This document shows, one piece after another, positions 7,773-16,962 of a DNA stretch of 64,000 bases (its first letter is position 1; every line of letters starts with the position of its first letter). The notes below the pieces were generated by a model that worked only from the letters and a program-made list of their open reading frames with translations, searched no databases and was not told where the DNA came from. The stretch is from an uncultured Lachnospira sp. (GTDB lineage: Bacteria; Bacillota; Clostridia; Lachnospirales; Lachnospiraceae), in NCBI GenBank assembly GCA_934343805.1, contig CAKRIN010000002.1, forward strand, positions 62,001-126,000, given 5' to 3'. Made by a program: the position numbers and the translations under genes.

Positions 7773-9947
7773 TTATGTGTACTTACTATTCTTCTTTCTG
7801 GATGCTGTAAATATTCCACCTGCTATACATATACATGTCACCATCAGTATTATGTATATCCATGCAAAATTCTCATCACCTGTGGCTGTTGACGCTTCAG
7901 TTGTCGATATGGTGCCATCCAGTGATTCATCCGTATTATCTGATTTCATTACACCAGCTTGTGTAGTTGGTGTAACAGCACCTCCTGTAGTTAAACTACC
8001 TTCTGATGTATTCCCTGAAGATGTACCACTGCCCGGCAAATTAATATCCTCATTAATCTCTTTTTTTACATAAAAATTGGTTGAGGCAGTTCCACCCACA
8101 GATACAATATCTATCGTATGATTTCCTTCCGAAAGCATATTAAGTAACTGCGACGACAATTTTATAATTATACTGCCTTCAAGTGCAGTATAATCTTTAT
8201 CCTTTACCAGTTCATTTCCATCAATCTTAACACACAGGAAATCATCAAATGCTGCATTAGAACGAAAACTTACCGATTCATTCTTACCAGCATTCACCTT
8301 CATATCATTACCTTCTATTATGGTTGGAGGAAGTTTAGCGATTAAATCACCTGCTTTAATAAGTTTTCCACAATCTGTGCAGTATTCATCTCCTGTATAG
8401 CCATAATCCGTTGTTGTCGGCAATTTAGAATTCTTAATCTCTGTATTTACATGATTATTCACATCTACATATCCATACTCCTGATGACATATAGAGCATA
8501 CTGGTCTGTGTATACAGGTAGCAGTACCACCTGTATGATTATGTTCTTCCGGCTCCGTATACGAAACACCTTCAATATTAAATCGAAGTACATTGTCTCT
8601 AATATCAATAACCTTCACCATCAGATCATCGGTAATCTTCAATTCTTCTCCTACCCCTACTGCTGCATCAGATTTCGTATCTTGCGTCCCTCCGAGCACT
8701 TTGTAATTCCAATTAGATGCTGTACATCCCATATTATTAGGAAACCTTGTATCTTTATCCGCAAGATAACACACAAGTCCAGACTTCAGACTTGTTCCTT
8801 TAATCTTATCACCATTCTTGTTTAGAATATTCTTATATGAAGTATCGTATATATTGCCATCAACCCCAAAATTCCTATATTCAAGATATAACGTTTTATT
8901 AAGCTGCGGTAGATCAAGCTTATACCCATACGCAGAGGCTCCTCCATTAGTACCCATTGCCCTCAGCTTATATTCACCCGATGTCTTAATCGTAACAAGC
9001 CCTTCCGGAGTTGTCCATCCCAATGCTTCTTTCTCTTTAATAGATATAAACTGCGGCACCTCTGTCATATGCTTTGCCATAGCTGACATAAAATATACCG
9101 GCGAATTGTTTGATGAGTTATATAAATCTTTAAGCCCAAGCATATGTCCCATCTCATGAGCTGCTGTACCAAAAGGCAGAAATATATCGCCTGACGGATT
9201 CGTATATAAGAAATCATATTTATTAGTTAATTGCAGATAATCCCTGCTTTGTATTGTCTTCCCATTATTGCTGATTTCAATATAAGGAGCATAATCCTTG
9301 TAGTTCCATAATGGGTCTGACCTTTGTACCGAAATATTATTCTGCTCTGTATTCTTATATATAATAGTGAGTGAATCTATCATGCCATCATTATTCTTAT
9401 CCAGCTCTGCAAAATCATATATCGTATTCCCTGTATAATCGGTTATTGAACCACCAGCCTCAATAACTGCATTAACTGCAGCAGACCAGTCTTGTTTCAA
9501 TTCATACATTCTCCGAGAACGCTCTGAATTGTCCTTGAATCCGTCTGGATTATCTTCACTATATCTTGCATAATACGCACGTGGTTTTGACAGCTTAACA
9601 GAGCCATTTTTATCATACAAATACACTGTATCAAAGTCAAACATGCCGTCAGATACATTATTATAATAATCCCTGACGCTGTACATATTTCCATTATATG
9701 TATTATCTGTAATCTTCCTTACAGTACTTCCATTATATTCCCTGTCAACAAACTCATCTTCATCCGCAAATCTTGCAAATACAACAAGATTGGTATAATC
9801 ACTATCAAGTGAGCTTCCCTGCTGCCTCTCGTAACTATCATCAGCATCTGCCAATGTGTCTTTAGTTCCTACAAAACACAATCCCATCATTATAAATGTG
9901 GTCAATGCAATACTAAATATTTTTCTTATTAATTTCTTGTTCTTCAT
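7773..9947 (-). CDS. Secreted, membrane-anchored M6-type metalloprotease
   Basis: The 724-residue protein has an N-terminal signal peptide (1-34) and a zinc site HEMGHMLGLKD: His264, Glu265, His268 and Asp274, the HExxHxxGxxD form of M6 (immune inhibitor A-like) peptidases. A D-K-N-N-D-G calcium-type loop lies near 183. Beyond about 470 is a His/Cys-rich module (CxxC pairs and the start of an H-GG-A-C repeat) common in clostridial surface proteins, then a beta domain, a Ser/Thr/Gly linker and a C-terminal helix ending in RKKNSKYT. The helix suggests membrane anchoring; no proper LPxTG signal precedes it. The start has AAAGG nine bases upstream. It follows the polysaccharide operon but has its own terminator and a candidate promoter. 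Substrate unknown. Confidence 0.85.
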   Translation of the reverse strand: MKNKKLIRKIFSIALTTFIMMGLCFVGTKDTLADADDSYERQQGSSLDSDYTNLVVFARFADEDEFVDREYNGSTVRKITDNTYNGNMYSVRDYYNNVSDGMFDFDTVYLYDKNGSVKLSKPRAYYARYSEDNPDGFKDNSERSRRMYELKQDWSAAVNAVIEAGGSITDYTGNTIYDFAELDKNNDGMIDSLTIIYKNTEQNNISVQRSDPLWNYKDYAPYIEISNNGKTIQSRDYLQLTNKYDFLYTNPSGDIFLPFGTAAHEMGHMLGLKDLYNSSNNSPVYFMSAMAKHMTEVPQFISIKEKEALGWTTPEGLVTIKTSGEYKLRAMGTNGGASAYGYKLDLPQLNKTLYLEYRNFGVDGNIYDTSYKNILNKNGDKIKGTSLKSGLVCYLADKDTRFPNNMGCTASNWNYKVLGGTQDTKSDAAVGVGEELKITDDLMVKVIDIRDNVLRFNIEGVSYTEPEEHNHTGGTATCIHRPVCSICHQEYGYVDVNNHVNTEIKNSKLPTTTDYGYTGDEYCTDCGKLIKAGDLIAKLPPTIIEGNDMKVNAGKNESVSFRSNAAFDDFLCVKIDGNELVKDKDYTALEGSIIIKLSSQLLNMLSEGNHTIDIVSVGGTASTNFYVKKEINEDINLPGSGTSSGNTSEGSLTTGGAVTPTTQAGVMKSDNTDESLDGTISTTEASTATGDENFAWIYIILMVTCICIAGGIFTASRKKNSKYT

Positions 9948-9965
9948 ACTCGCCTTTCTTTAGTC

Positions 9966-10017
9966 AAAATAAAAGACACACCAACCTAGCAAACTCAAAT
10001 CATAAGTTGATGTGTCT
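9966..10017 (-). terminator. Terminator-like hairpin between the polysaccharide operon and the M6 protease
   Basis: A 12-bp stem with one G-U pair (9974-9985 with 10006-10017) is followed on the minus strand by TTTATTTT. It probably ends the long operon. A candidate promoter just upstream (10030-10058) would place the hairpin in the 5' leader of the M6 protease transcript, so it may also act as an attenuator there. Confidence 0.75.
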
Positions 10018-10029
10018 CCCACCTCATAA

Positions 10030-10058
10030 ACTATATGTAACATACTTATCACAAACAA
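10030..10058 (-). promoter_or_regulatory. Candidate promoter for the M6 protease
   Basis: On the minus strand TTGTTT (10053-10058) and TATAGT (10030-10035) are 17 bases apart, with a predicted start near 10023. The -35 match is moderate. It overlaps the end of a decayed reading frame. Confidence 0.4.
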
Positions 10059-10270
10059 ATTGCCATTACTATTACAGCTAAAGCTAATATTGCTACCATG
10101 ACGCCCATAAGAGTCAATACATTAGCATATATCCTATGTTATATATCCTCAATACTCTCTTTTTCCTTATCAAGCTTCTTATACATCTGCTTATTATATT
10201 CTTCTTCATAATTGCCAAGACCTCTGTAACTCTCCTCATTCTGAAAAGACTTACTCTCCTGTTCACTTAT
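10049..10270 (-). pseudogene. Remnant reading frame with in-frame stop and C-terminal hydrophobic helix
   Basis: One minus-strand frame reads as normal coding sequence without a start codon. It is a charged stretch (SEQESKSFQNEESYRG..., about 42 residues), then TAA at 10141-10139. In the same frame a typical membrane helix follows (MGVMVAILALAVIVMAICL) and ends at TGA 10051-10049. The composition and the shared frame across the stop suggest the tail of a lost membrane-protein gene at the operon end. It begins immediately after the SDR gene. I cannot tell which gene it came from, and chance is possible. Confidence 0.35.
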
Positions 10271-10272
10271 AT

Positions 10273-11328
10273 TTAATTTAAGTTTTCCAATATTTCCACT
10301 GTCTGCTGCAAACCTTGCTGTATATTATACTTAGGTTTCCATCCCAATTTTTTTAGTTTACAGCCATCAAGTCTTGCCTTGGTAGCTGTGCTATATCCTG
10401 CTTTCTCAATTTCATCCGGAAGCTCAAATATAACCTTTCTTCCTGCTAAATCAGCTAATATATGTGCAAGATCCTTTAACATAATATCAGAGGATTCATC
10501 AGCAATATTATATGCCTCTCCATTAGTTCCTTTTAGCATTACTGTCAGCAATCCAGAAACCGCATCCGCAACGTAAGTATAAGAATAATACTGTGTTCCA
10601 TCACTTTTAAGAATAATATCCTGTTTTTTGATTGCTTTTAATATAAACTGTGAAATTGCTTTTGTGTCACTTTCCAACATAGTTGGACCATATGATCTTG
10701 TGAATCGTGGAATAACTACATCAAGATTTTTCTGCTTTTTGTATGCCTGACAGAGTGCCTCTCCACAACGCTTGCTCTCTGGATATCCTGCTCTCATTGT
10801 ATTAGAATTAATATATCCACAATAGTCTTCATCAAAGAACTCAACATCGCCTCTGTTCTCTCCATATATCTCATTTGATGACGCAAATGCAAATCTTACA
10901 GCATGTTTTTTTACAGCAAAATCTAGCAGATTATTAGTTCCTATTATATTGGCTGTAACTGTTCCTATCGGATCTGTGGAATATGCTACAGGATGTGTGT
11001 TACTAGCCATATGCAATACATAATCAATTACATCCACTCCATCTATATCCAATGGCTGATTAATATCGTGCGAAATAAATTTAAAACTATCCATATCCCA
11101 GTATGAACCAAATTTCATCTTGGCTTTTTCAATATTTCTTCCCACTGCATATATTCTGCAATTCAGTTTCCTATTAAGATTATTATACATAAGAACATCT
11201 ATCAGAAAACTTCCTATCAGCCCACTCGCACCTGTTATCAAAAAACTTTTATCTTGTAATTTTTCCCATGGAAATTCTAAATGTGCTACATATGCAACAT
11301 CACTTTCATACTGAGCATTATTAATCAT
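10273..11328 (-). CDS. Extended SDR: NAD-dependent sugar epimerase/dehydratase family
   Basis: The 351-residue protein has a Rossmann motif TGASGLIGS near residue 33, a catalytic Ser-Ser-Asn-Glu-Ile-Tyr segment and a YPESK motif (Tyr-x3-Lys), as in extended SDRs that act on NDP-sugars. A 32-residue extension precedes the fold. AAAGGGG precedes the ATG. It is the last gene of the operon, 13 bases after the IspD/TarI-like gene. With that cytidylyltransferase and the CDP-glycerol-type transferase upstream it may supply a CDP-linked polyol or sugar. It is not the short SDR of ribitol systems, so the exact reaction is open. Confidence 0.8.
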   Translation of the reverse strand: MINNAQYESDVAYVAHLEFPWEKLQDKSFLITGASGLIGSFLIDVLMYNNLNRKLNCRIYAVGRNIEKAKMKFGSYWDMDSFKFISHDINQPLDIDGVDVIDYVLHMASNTHPVAYSTDPIGTVTANIIGTNNLLDFAVKKHAVRFAFASSNEIYGENRGDVEFFDEDYCGYINSNTMRAGYPESKRCGEALCQAYKKQKNLDVVIPRFTRSYGPTMLESDTKAISQFILKAIKKQDIILKSDGTQYYSYTYVADAVSGLLTVMLKGTNGEAYNIADESSDIMLKDLAHILADLAGRKVIFELPDEIEKAGYSTATKARLDGCKLKKLGWKPKYNIQQGLQQTVEILENLN

Positions 11329-11341
11329 GTAAATTACCCCT

Positions 11342-12064
11342 TTACTTCAACCAAGTATCTCTGTCTGCTTTTAAATATGCCTTGAACATTTCAAGATCAT
11401 CTTTTGTTGTAAGCTTAATATTCTTATCCGAACCTGCTGCAAAATAAAGCCTTTCTCCCAATTCAACCATCATTGTGTTGGTATATGATGATCCATAAAT
11501 ACCTATTTGCTTTTCAAATGCTTCATGATATTTTTCATCTAAAATATCAAATCTATATGCTTGAGGTGTAGATACTCTTCTCAGAGTTTCTCTCGGAATA
11601 TATTTTGTTGTTGTATTCTCATCATCATCGTCTATAACAAATATCTGCTCATTATAAGGCATTGACGTAACCGCATTGCCATATTGATGACATTTGCTTA
11701 TAACATCAGTTAACACTGATGGTTCAACTAGCGGACGTATTCCATCATGTATAATCACTGTATCTTCTGGTGCAGCCTTTCCTTCAAGGTTATATACTCC
11801 ATTTCTGATAGATTCCTGTCCAGAATTTCCTCCTGACACTACCCATTTCAGCTTATCAATATTAAACTGTTTTGCGTACGCCCACAAAATATCGTGCCAT
11901 CCATCAATACATACAACTTCAATAGCATCAACCTGAGGATGTCTCTGAAAGCTCTCTAATGTATAGATTAACACTGGCTTGTCATATACATTAATAAACT
12001 GTTTTGGTATATCCTGTCCCATTCTGTGTCCAGAACCACCAGCAATAATTATTGCGATATTCAT
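11342..12064 (-). CDS. IspD/TarI-family cytidylyltransferase
   Basis: The 240-residue protein begins MNIAIIIAGGSGHRMG, the nucleotide-binding loop of IspD/TarI enzymes, with PKQF, IHDGIRPLV and a late KLTTKDDL motif. These enzymes join CTP to methylerythritol phosphate (IspD) or to ribitol-type phosphates (TarI). I chose the start at 12064, preceded by AAAGGTGG; a longer frame from 12097 has no site. Context argues for a polyol-phosphate donor: a TagF/TagB-like transferase gene directly upstream and an SDR directly downstream, inside a polysaccharide operon. Confidence 0.85.
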   Translation of the reverse strand: MNIAIIIAGGSGHRMGQDIPKQFINVYDKPVLIYTLESFQRHPQVDAIEVVCIDGWHDILWAYAKQFNIDKLKWVVSGGNSGQESIRNGVYNLEGKAAPEDTVIIHDGIRPLVEPSVLTDVISKCHQYGNAVTSMPYNEQIFVIDDDDENTTTKYIPRETLRRVSTPQAYRFDILDEKYHEAFEKQIGIYGSSYTNTMMVELGERLYFAAGSDKNIKLTTKDDLEMFKAYLKADRDTWLK

Positions 12065-12136
12065 ATCTTTTTTCCACCTTTCCTCGAAAGAATTCATACA
12101 TTACAGCAACTATATATAATATTATTAGATTATCTT

Positions 12137-13468
12137 TCACTTTATTAAATTACGTGAATCCTCTTTTAGAGCATGATTTATTATAATTCCTGCGTTCTGA
12201 CCTTCATTAGACAGTTCTTGCAGCAACTGCATCCGCTTATCTTTTAACCGGTCTTTCCCCTGTCGTAAATCATCAAGTACCTGATTTAATTCATCCCAAT
12301 TATGTACCCAGTAAAAACCTTCTGACATTTTTTTTGATAATCTATTAAACATATCTATTTTATGACAATATATAATTGGTTTTCCAGTCATAAAATAATC
12401 TGCAATAAAACTTGAAGTATCAGAAATAAGACAATCAGAACTGAATATGGTATCAAAATATGATTTGTTAGTATCAATTCTCATATTGTCAGACATTTCA
12501 TATATCTTTTTATATTTCTCCGCTTCATCAACTGTGAACTCACCTGTTTTATTCCAGTTAGTAAAAGCCTGTGGATGTGGTCTGAATAGAAATGCAATAT
12601 CTTTGTGGTTCATAGCATAATCCACCAATTTATCCTTATACTCAAAGAAATTACAATTTCCCTCATTCGTACACCATCTAGGGGTCCACATAACCTTATA
12701 ATTATCTTCCGTAGCAAAATCCCATGTTTTTGAATTGATAGTTTTATATTGTTCAAGATTATCATACCTTGGAAATCCTGAAACAATAGTTTTCACATTA
12801 TCTGCTGAATAGCCTTTTAAAACCTGATTTACAAGTTCATCATCAATATCATTCTGAGTAAAATAAATAGATATGCACTTCATGAAATCTTCAGGAGAAG
12901 TCTCTTCTAATATACCCTTTCCAATGAAATCATACGCATATGGCACATAACAGATCTTTGCATATTGGGCAACATTCCAACTCTTATACTTTTCACACCT
13001 TGTAATATTATATGGCTGTTGAAAGAATACATAATCTGGTTCTAATTCCTTTAAATCAAACCATTCTTTTGTCTCATAATTATATCCATTAATACAGTCA
13101 TATTCTTTCCAAAAGTCTTCCGCACCTTCCGACTCATACACCTCATGATTCAGAACTAATTCCGGCAGTTCTTTTTTATTAGGAATAGCAACTATAGAAA
13201 CATTAAAATCAGCATCTTCTTTTAACGCATCATATACACTATGCAACGATTCCCATACCGCCGGTCTGTGACAAACAAAAACAACATTAATCTTTTCATG
13301 ATTAACAGTCTTTAGTTTTAATCTGTAATTAACTATCTGCTGCCCCAACAATGTAGAATTATATCTGCTCTCCTCCAATTGCATCTCTAGCGATTCATTC
13401 TTTTTAACCAGACTCTTTATCCCAGGAAGAGATTTTATTTTATTCTTTATAACATTCTTAATACTCAT
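12137..13468 (-). CDS. CDP-glycerol/polyol glycerophosphotransferase family protein
   Basis: The 443-residue protein has a coiled-coil-like N-terminus (about 20-60), then the TagB/TagF-type GT-B fold. Visible signatures are VFVCHRP, a YVPYAYD segment, FRPHPQ and DCLISDTSSFIADYF followed by GKPIIYC. Family members move glycerol- or ribitol-phosphate from a CDP donor to a surface glycan. It ends 72 bases before the cytidylyltransferase, which may make its donor. There is no membrane helix, so it probably acts at the inner face of the membrane on lipid-linked repeat units. Confidence 0.85.
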   Translation of the reverse strand: MSIKNVIKNKIKSLPGIKSLVKKNESLEMQLEESRYNSTLLGQQIVNYRLKLKTVNHEKINVVFVCHRPAVWESLHSVYDALKEDADFNVSIVAIPNKKELPELVLNHEVYESEGAEDFWKEYDCINGYNYETKEWFDLKELEPDYVFFQQPYNITRCEKYKSWNVAQYAKICYVPYAYDFIGKGILEETSPEDFMKCISIYFTQNDIDDELVNQVLKGYSADNVKTIVSGFPRYDNLEQYKTINSKTWDFATEDNYKVMWTPRWCTNEGNCNFFEYKDKLVDYAMNHKDIAFLFRPHPQAFTNWNKTGEFTVDEAEKYKKIYEMSDNMRIDTNKSYFDTIFSSDCLISDTSSFIADYFMTGKPIIYCHKIDMFNRLSKKMSEGFYWVHNWDELNQVLDDLRQGKDRLKDKRMQLLQELSNEGQNAGIIINHALKEDSRNLIK

Positions 13469-13481
13469 TTTAATATTTCTC

Positions 13482-14990
13482 TCATTTACCTATCATTGCT
13501 TTAACTTTACTTAAGGCTACCATTTTCTGTTGCTTATTAAATCCAATAACATACAACACGATGACATATATAATTGCATATAAACAACAAAAAGCAATTA
13601 ACTTAACCCATGAATCTATTATTATAAATTTTAGTCCTGCGTAACTTATTGCAGTAATTATTCCAACTGGAATTATCCACTTAAACATTTCCTTCCAGAA
13701 TTTGAAAATATTAAGACCTATTTTGCAATGGTAATAATAATTCATGAATAATCCATGTCCAAGTAATGTTGCAAATAAAGTTCCCAGACATGTACCAACA
13801 ACTCCCCATTGTTTTATTAAGAAAATACTTGCTACAACATTAATACATGCTACCAAAAAATACACAATAGATCTTGTTCTGTGCATATTCTTTGCATTCT
13901 GTATGTTAACTCCCAGCGTCTGCACAGCTGGTATGTACCCAGACAACATTAATATAAGAGCTGCATAATATGACGTATCATATTCACTTCCTACCCACAA
14001 AGTAACAAATTGCCGGCCAATAAGAAAAAATCCTGACAGCACCAATAATATCAAATAATTATTAAACCTGCCAACTTTGGTAAATACACCTGTCAGTTCT
14101 TTATCCTTTGTTCCATCTATAGCCAGCCTGTTCGCCTCTGGAACATACATTTCAGGTACAATCCATGAAACAGTAGTATAATAATTCTTCAGATTAAATC
14201 CAACGCTGTATACAGCAACTGCTATTGTACCCGTTAATCTTCCCAGCAGAAATTTATCAACATTTGAATTCAACTGATCTACTATATCGCTTAAGAATAT
14301 GAAAAATGTATATCCTAATAACTCCTTAAATATACTACCATCAAAATAACCATAATTAATCTTCATCTCAAGCTTATGATGGCAATACCACATATTTAAA
14401 AAGAATCTGACAATTGTAAGAAACAATGTGGCCGAAACAACACCTACTGAACCAAATCCCATATATAATAATGGAATATTAAGAATAGGAATTGCAATAT
14501 TTACAATAATAAGTACAAGCTTCTGATACACGAATCTTTCATTAGCTGACATGAATGCAACATACAAGCTATTCGGAAACGAAATCGCCATGTTCAACAC
14601 CATTATAACCAACAGCTTTCTGGCTATAACATAATCAGCTGCTGTCAGCTGGCTTCCAAAGACTCCTATATTAAAAAACAGAACAACTCCTGCTCCCAGA
14701 CACAGAACCATGATAACAAGAAATACCTTCATGAACAATCCATTCACATTGGCAACTTCCTTCTCATCTTTCTTATTCTTTGCAAGCACATAATAGCGGA
14801 TATATGCGCCATTGAATCCAAGATTCATCAGGTTAAGATAATTTACCACCGATGATACTAGCTGGTACAGACCATATTCATTCTGTCCAAGAGCCCGAAT
14901 CATTATTGGTGTATATACCAGTCCAACAACAATTGTAATTACCTGTGAAAAAAAAGATAGCACTATTCCACCAGATATTTGTTTCTTCAT
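13482..14990 (-). CDS. Polysaccharide flippase (Wzx-like), second of two in the operon
   Basis: The 502-residue protein has about 12-14 membrane segments. It opens with a helix and VYTPIMIRALGQNEYGLYQLVSS, the start of MATE/MOP-type polysaccharide exporters. It should move undecaprenyl-linked repeat units across the membrane. Its start overlaps the stop of the upstream glycosyltransferase in TAATG, with GGAG nine bases before. The other flippase (31605-33053) belongs to a different subgroup, which hints at two repeat-unit pathways. Confidence 0.9.
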   Translation of the reverse strand: MKKQISGGIVLSFFSQVITIVVGLVYTPIMIRALGQNEYGLYQLVSSVVNYLNLMNLGFNGAYIRYYVLAKNKKDEKEVANVNGLFMKVFLVIMVLCLGAGVVLFFNIGVFGSQLTAADYVIARKLLVIMVLNMAISFPNSLYVAFMSANERFVYQKLVLIIVNIAIPILNIPLLYMGFGSVGVVSATLFLTIVRFFLNMWYCHHKLEMKINYGYFDGSIFKELLGYTFFIFLSDIVDQLNSNVDKFLLGRLTGTIAVAVYSVGFNLKNYYTTVSWIVPEMYVPEANRLAIDGTKDKELTGVFTKVGRFNNYLILLVLSGFFLIGRQFVTLWVGSEYDTSYYAALILMLSGYIPAVQTLGVNIQNAKNMHRTRSIVYFLVACINVVASIFLIKQWGVVGTCLGTLFATLLGHGLFMNYYYHCKIGLNIFKFWKEMFKWIIPVGIITAISYAGLKFIIIDSWVKLIAFCCLYAIIYVIVLYVIGFNKQQKMVALSKVKAMIGK

Positions 14991-16009
14991 TAAGCAGTTC
15001 TCCTAAAAAAATATTTGATATACTGTTTTAAAGTATACTTTTTCTTCTTCCTCATTAATTTCTTCACGAATAATTTTATATCTCTTTTCTCACTTTCAAG
15101 TTCAGCATAATTCATTAACTTGTAACAGTAAGATGGTTTTAACGACTCACAACCCTTAATATATCTATCAAACTTATCTTCGCCTAATACTAATTTGATT
15201 TTATTTTTCCATATATATATCAATATGACCGCTGTTGCATATCTTTCTGTAACATCTTCCTTGAATACATCTTTGATCAATCTGATGTCTACATCCATTC
15301 CTTGAACATTCAGAACGGCCTGTTCCAGCTGATTCATACTGGTATATACACTTTCTCCGGTCTGACGATAAGCATATATGGGTCTGTTTACAACATACAT
15401 ATCTCCATAATTCAGACTATTAATCACAATATTGTTATCATCAAAAAAACCCAGCTTCTTGATATATTCAATTCTGCTATTATCATAATTTTTCTTATAT
15501 ACAAAAGCTCCAGCATGAAGATAATAATTTTTCAAGTAAGTTCTTTTGTCTATTGTTTTATCCTTAAACTCTTCTGGTAGTATATTGATTTCTCCCAATT
15601 TGTCCTCATTGAAATATCTGAATCCAAATGCAACAGCCGTTACATCTGTATGTTTTTCAAATATATCAATCGCTTCTTTAACAAAGTGGGTATCACAATA
15701 ATAGTCATCCCCATCAAGGGTACAAAAAAAATCCCCTGTTGAATGTTCAAGAATATTAATCCTGTTAGCACTTGCTCTTATTACAGAATCATACTTTTTC
15801 CCTAATTCTCTTGGCATGACATATAATTTAATATTATCCGGATACAACTTGACATATTCATTAACAACTTCAATAGTTCCATCCGTTGACCCATCATCTC
15901 CAACAACAATTTCCCAATCACATGGCTTTTCTATTGCAAGAATACTATCCAGACTTTGTTTCACAAAATCTTTCTGATTGTAGTATGTTACTAAAAAAGA
16001 TATTTTCAT
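14990..16009 (-). CDS. Family 2 glycosyltransferase
   Basis: The 339-residue protein has the GT-A start SFLVTYYNQKDFVKQSLDSIL, VGDDGSTDGT and a DGDDYY metal site (DxD). The C-terminal third is helical and very Lys-rich, typical of membrane-surface GT2 enzymes. The start at 16009 forms an ATGA overlap with the preceding gene and has GGAG upstream; the longer frame from 16024 does not. Sugar and acceptor cannot be read from sequence. Confidence 0.85.
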   Translation of the reverse strand: MKISFLVTYYNQKDFVKQSLDSILAIEKPCDWEIVVGDDGSTDGTIEVVNEYVKLYPDNIKLYVMPRELGKKYDSVIRASANRINILEHSTGDFFCTLDGDDYYCDTHFVKEAIDIFEKHTDVTAVAFGFRYFNEDKLGEINILPEEFKDKTIDKRTYLKNYYLHAGAFVYKKNYDNSRIEYIKKLGFFDDNNIVINSLNYGDMYVVNRPIYAYRQTGESVYTSMNQLEQAVLNVQGMDVDIRLIKDVFKEDVTERYATAVILIYIWKNKIKLVLGEDKFDRYIKGCESLKPSYCYKLMNYAELESEKRDIKLFVKKLMRKKKKYTLKQYIKYFFRRTA

Positions 16010-16950
16010 ACATTTAGCTCCCATATCTCATATACTCCGGTTCTTCCACCAAAGCCTTCTTTTTGAGAGCATAACCCCTCATTGAGATATATCTTTCCAT
16101 GTTCTGTAGAAATACCAAAATCAAGCCACTTTTTACTATCTTTGTACTTCTCAATAACAGTTGCAACAGCCAGATCCAATGCACCAATTACCCTTGCTTC
16201 ATCATTAGCTGCCATGTATTGCGTATGAACAACCTGATCATACTCATAAACTACAGTTCCAGCAATAATTTTGTCATCCTTTAACGCTGCAAATAAATGA
16301 ATATTATCTGGGAATCTATCATGTAGAAGGTTCATTTCTTCACCTGTATGCACAGCATGGACATCATGCTTTTCAGTAAGCACTTCATTCTCCAGCTCTA
16401 TGAACTTTTTAAAATTATCCAGCCCCGTCAGCTCTTCTATAATTACGCCTTCTCTTCTTGCTCTGGATATCTGTGCTTTTCTTCCCTTTGGCATTTTCAA
16501 AGGATTTGCAAGATTGACATATGTAGAAACATCTACTGTATCCAATCTGGCACCATTTGCAAATAAGGCAAATCTGTCCTCCTCTGCTGGCTGCTGATGA
16601 TATATATGAGGAATACATTTATATCTGATTGACTTAAATCCATTTTCGTGCGCATACTTGATTAATTCCTGAAAACAATCAAGCATGGTATGCTGCTTCA
16701 TCTTTGAGTCAGTTATAAATCCTCCATATGTTAATCCACCATGTGAAATCAACATTTCATCATGCTCGCTTAATGGTAAAATTGCTATAAGCTTATCATC
16801 ATCATAGAATAATAATGAATGATCTTTGAATCTGTCTCTATGATAATCCATATAATTTCTATCAAACATAAACAAATAATTTTTACTTTGTCGATTAAAC
16901 TGATTCCAAAGATCCGCCTTCTCATCAGTATATCTGATTATTGTTATCAT
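16006..16950 (-). CDS. FemAB-like GNAT acyltransferase
   Basis: The 314-residue protein shows two GNAT-like halves as in FemAB/peptidoglycan-bridge-type (PF13480-like) acyltransferases. An internal RKAQISRARREG basic segment and a C-terminal KWLDFGISTEHGKIYLNEGL region are typical of that group. AAGGAG eight bases upstream supports the ATG at 16950. It directly follows the 3,4-ketoisomerase and aminotransferase genes, where a Qui3NAc/Fuc3NAc pathway would need an N-acyltransferase. Known QdtC/FdtC enzymes for that step differ in fold, so this is inference from order. Confidence 0.75.
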   Translation of the reverse strand: MITIIRYTDEKADLWNQFNRQSKNYLFMFDRNYMDYHRDRFKDHSLLFYDDDKLIAILPLSEHDEMLISHGGLTYGGFITDSKMKQHTMLDCFQELIKYAHENGFKSIRYKCIPHIYHQQPAEEDRFALFANGARLDTVDVSTYVNLANPLKMPKGRKAQISRARREGVIIEELTGLDNFKKFIELENEVLTEKHDVHAVHTGEEMNLLHDRFPDNIHLFAALKDDKIIAGTVVYEYDQVVHTQYMAANDEARVIGALDLAVATVIEKYKDSKKWLDFGISTEHGKIYLNEGLCSQKEGFGGRTGVYEIWELNV

Positions 16951-16962
16951 AAACACAGCTCC

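Noticed and set aside
7960..8060. LPxTG-like sorting signal in the M6 protease (LPGSGT)
   Set aside because: The motif lies about 90 residues before the C-terminal helix and does not match the Thr-Gly ending and spacing of sortase signals.
11342..12064. Housekeeping IspD of the isoprenoid pathway
   Set aside because: Its position in a polysaccharide operon beside a CDP-glycerol-type transferase favours a polyol-phosphate role, though the fold alone cannot exclude IspD.
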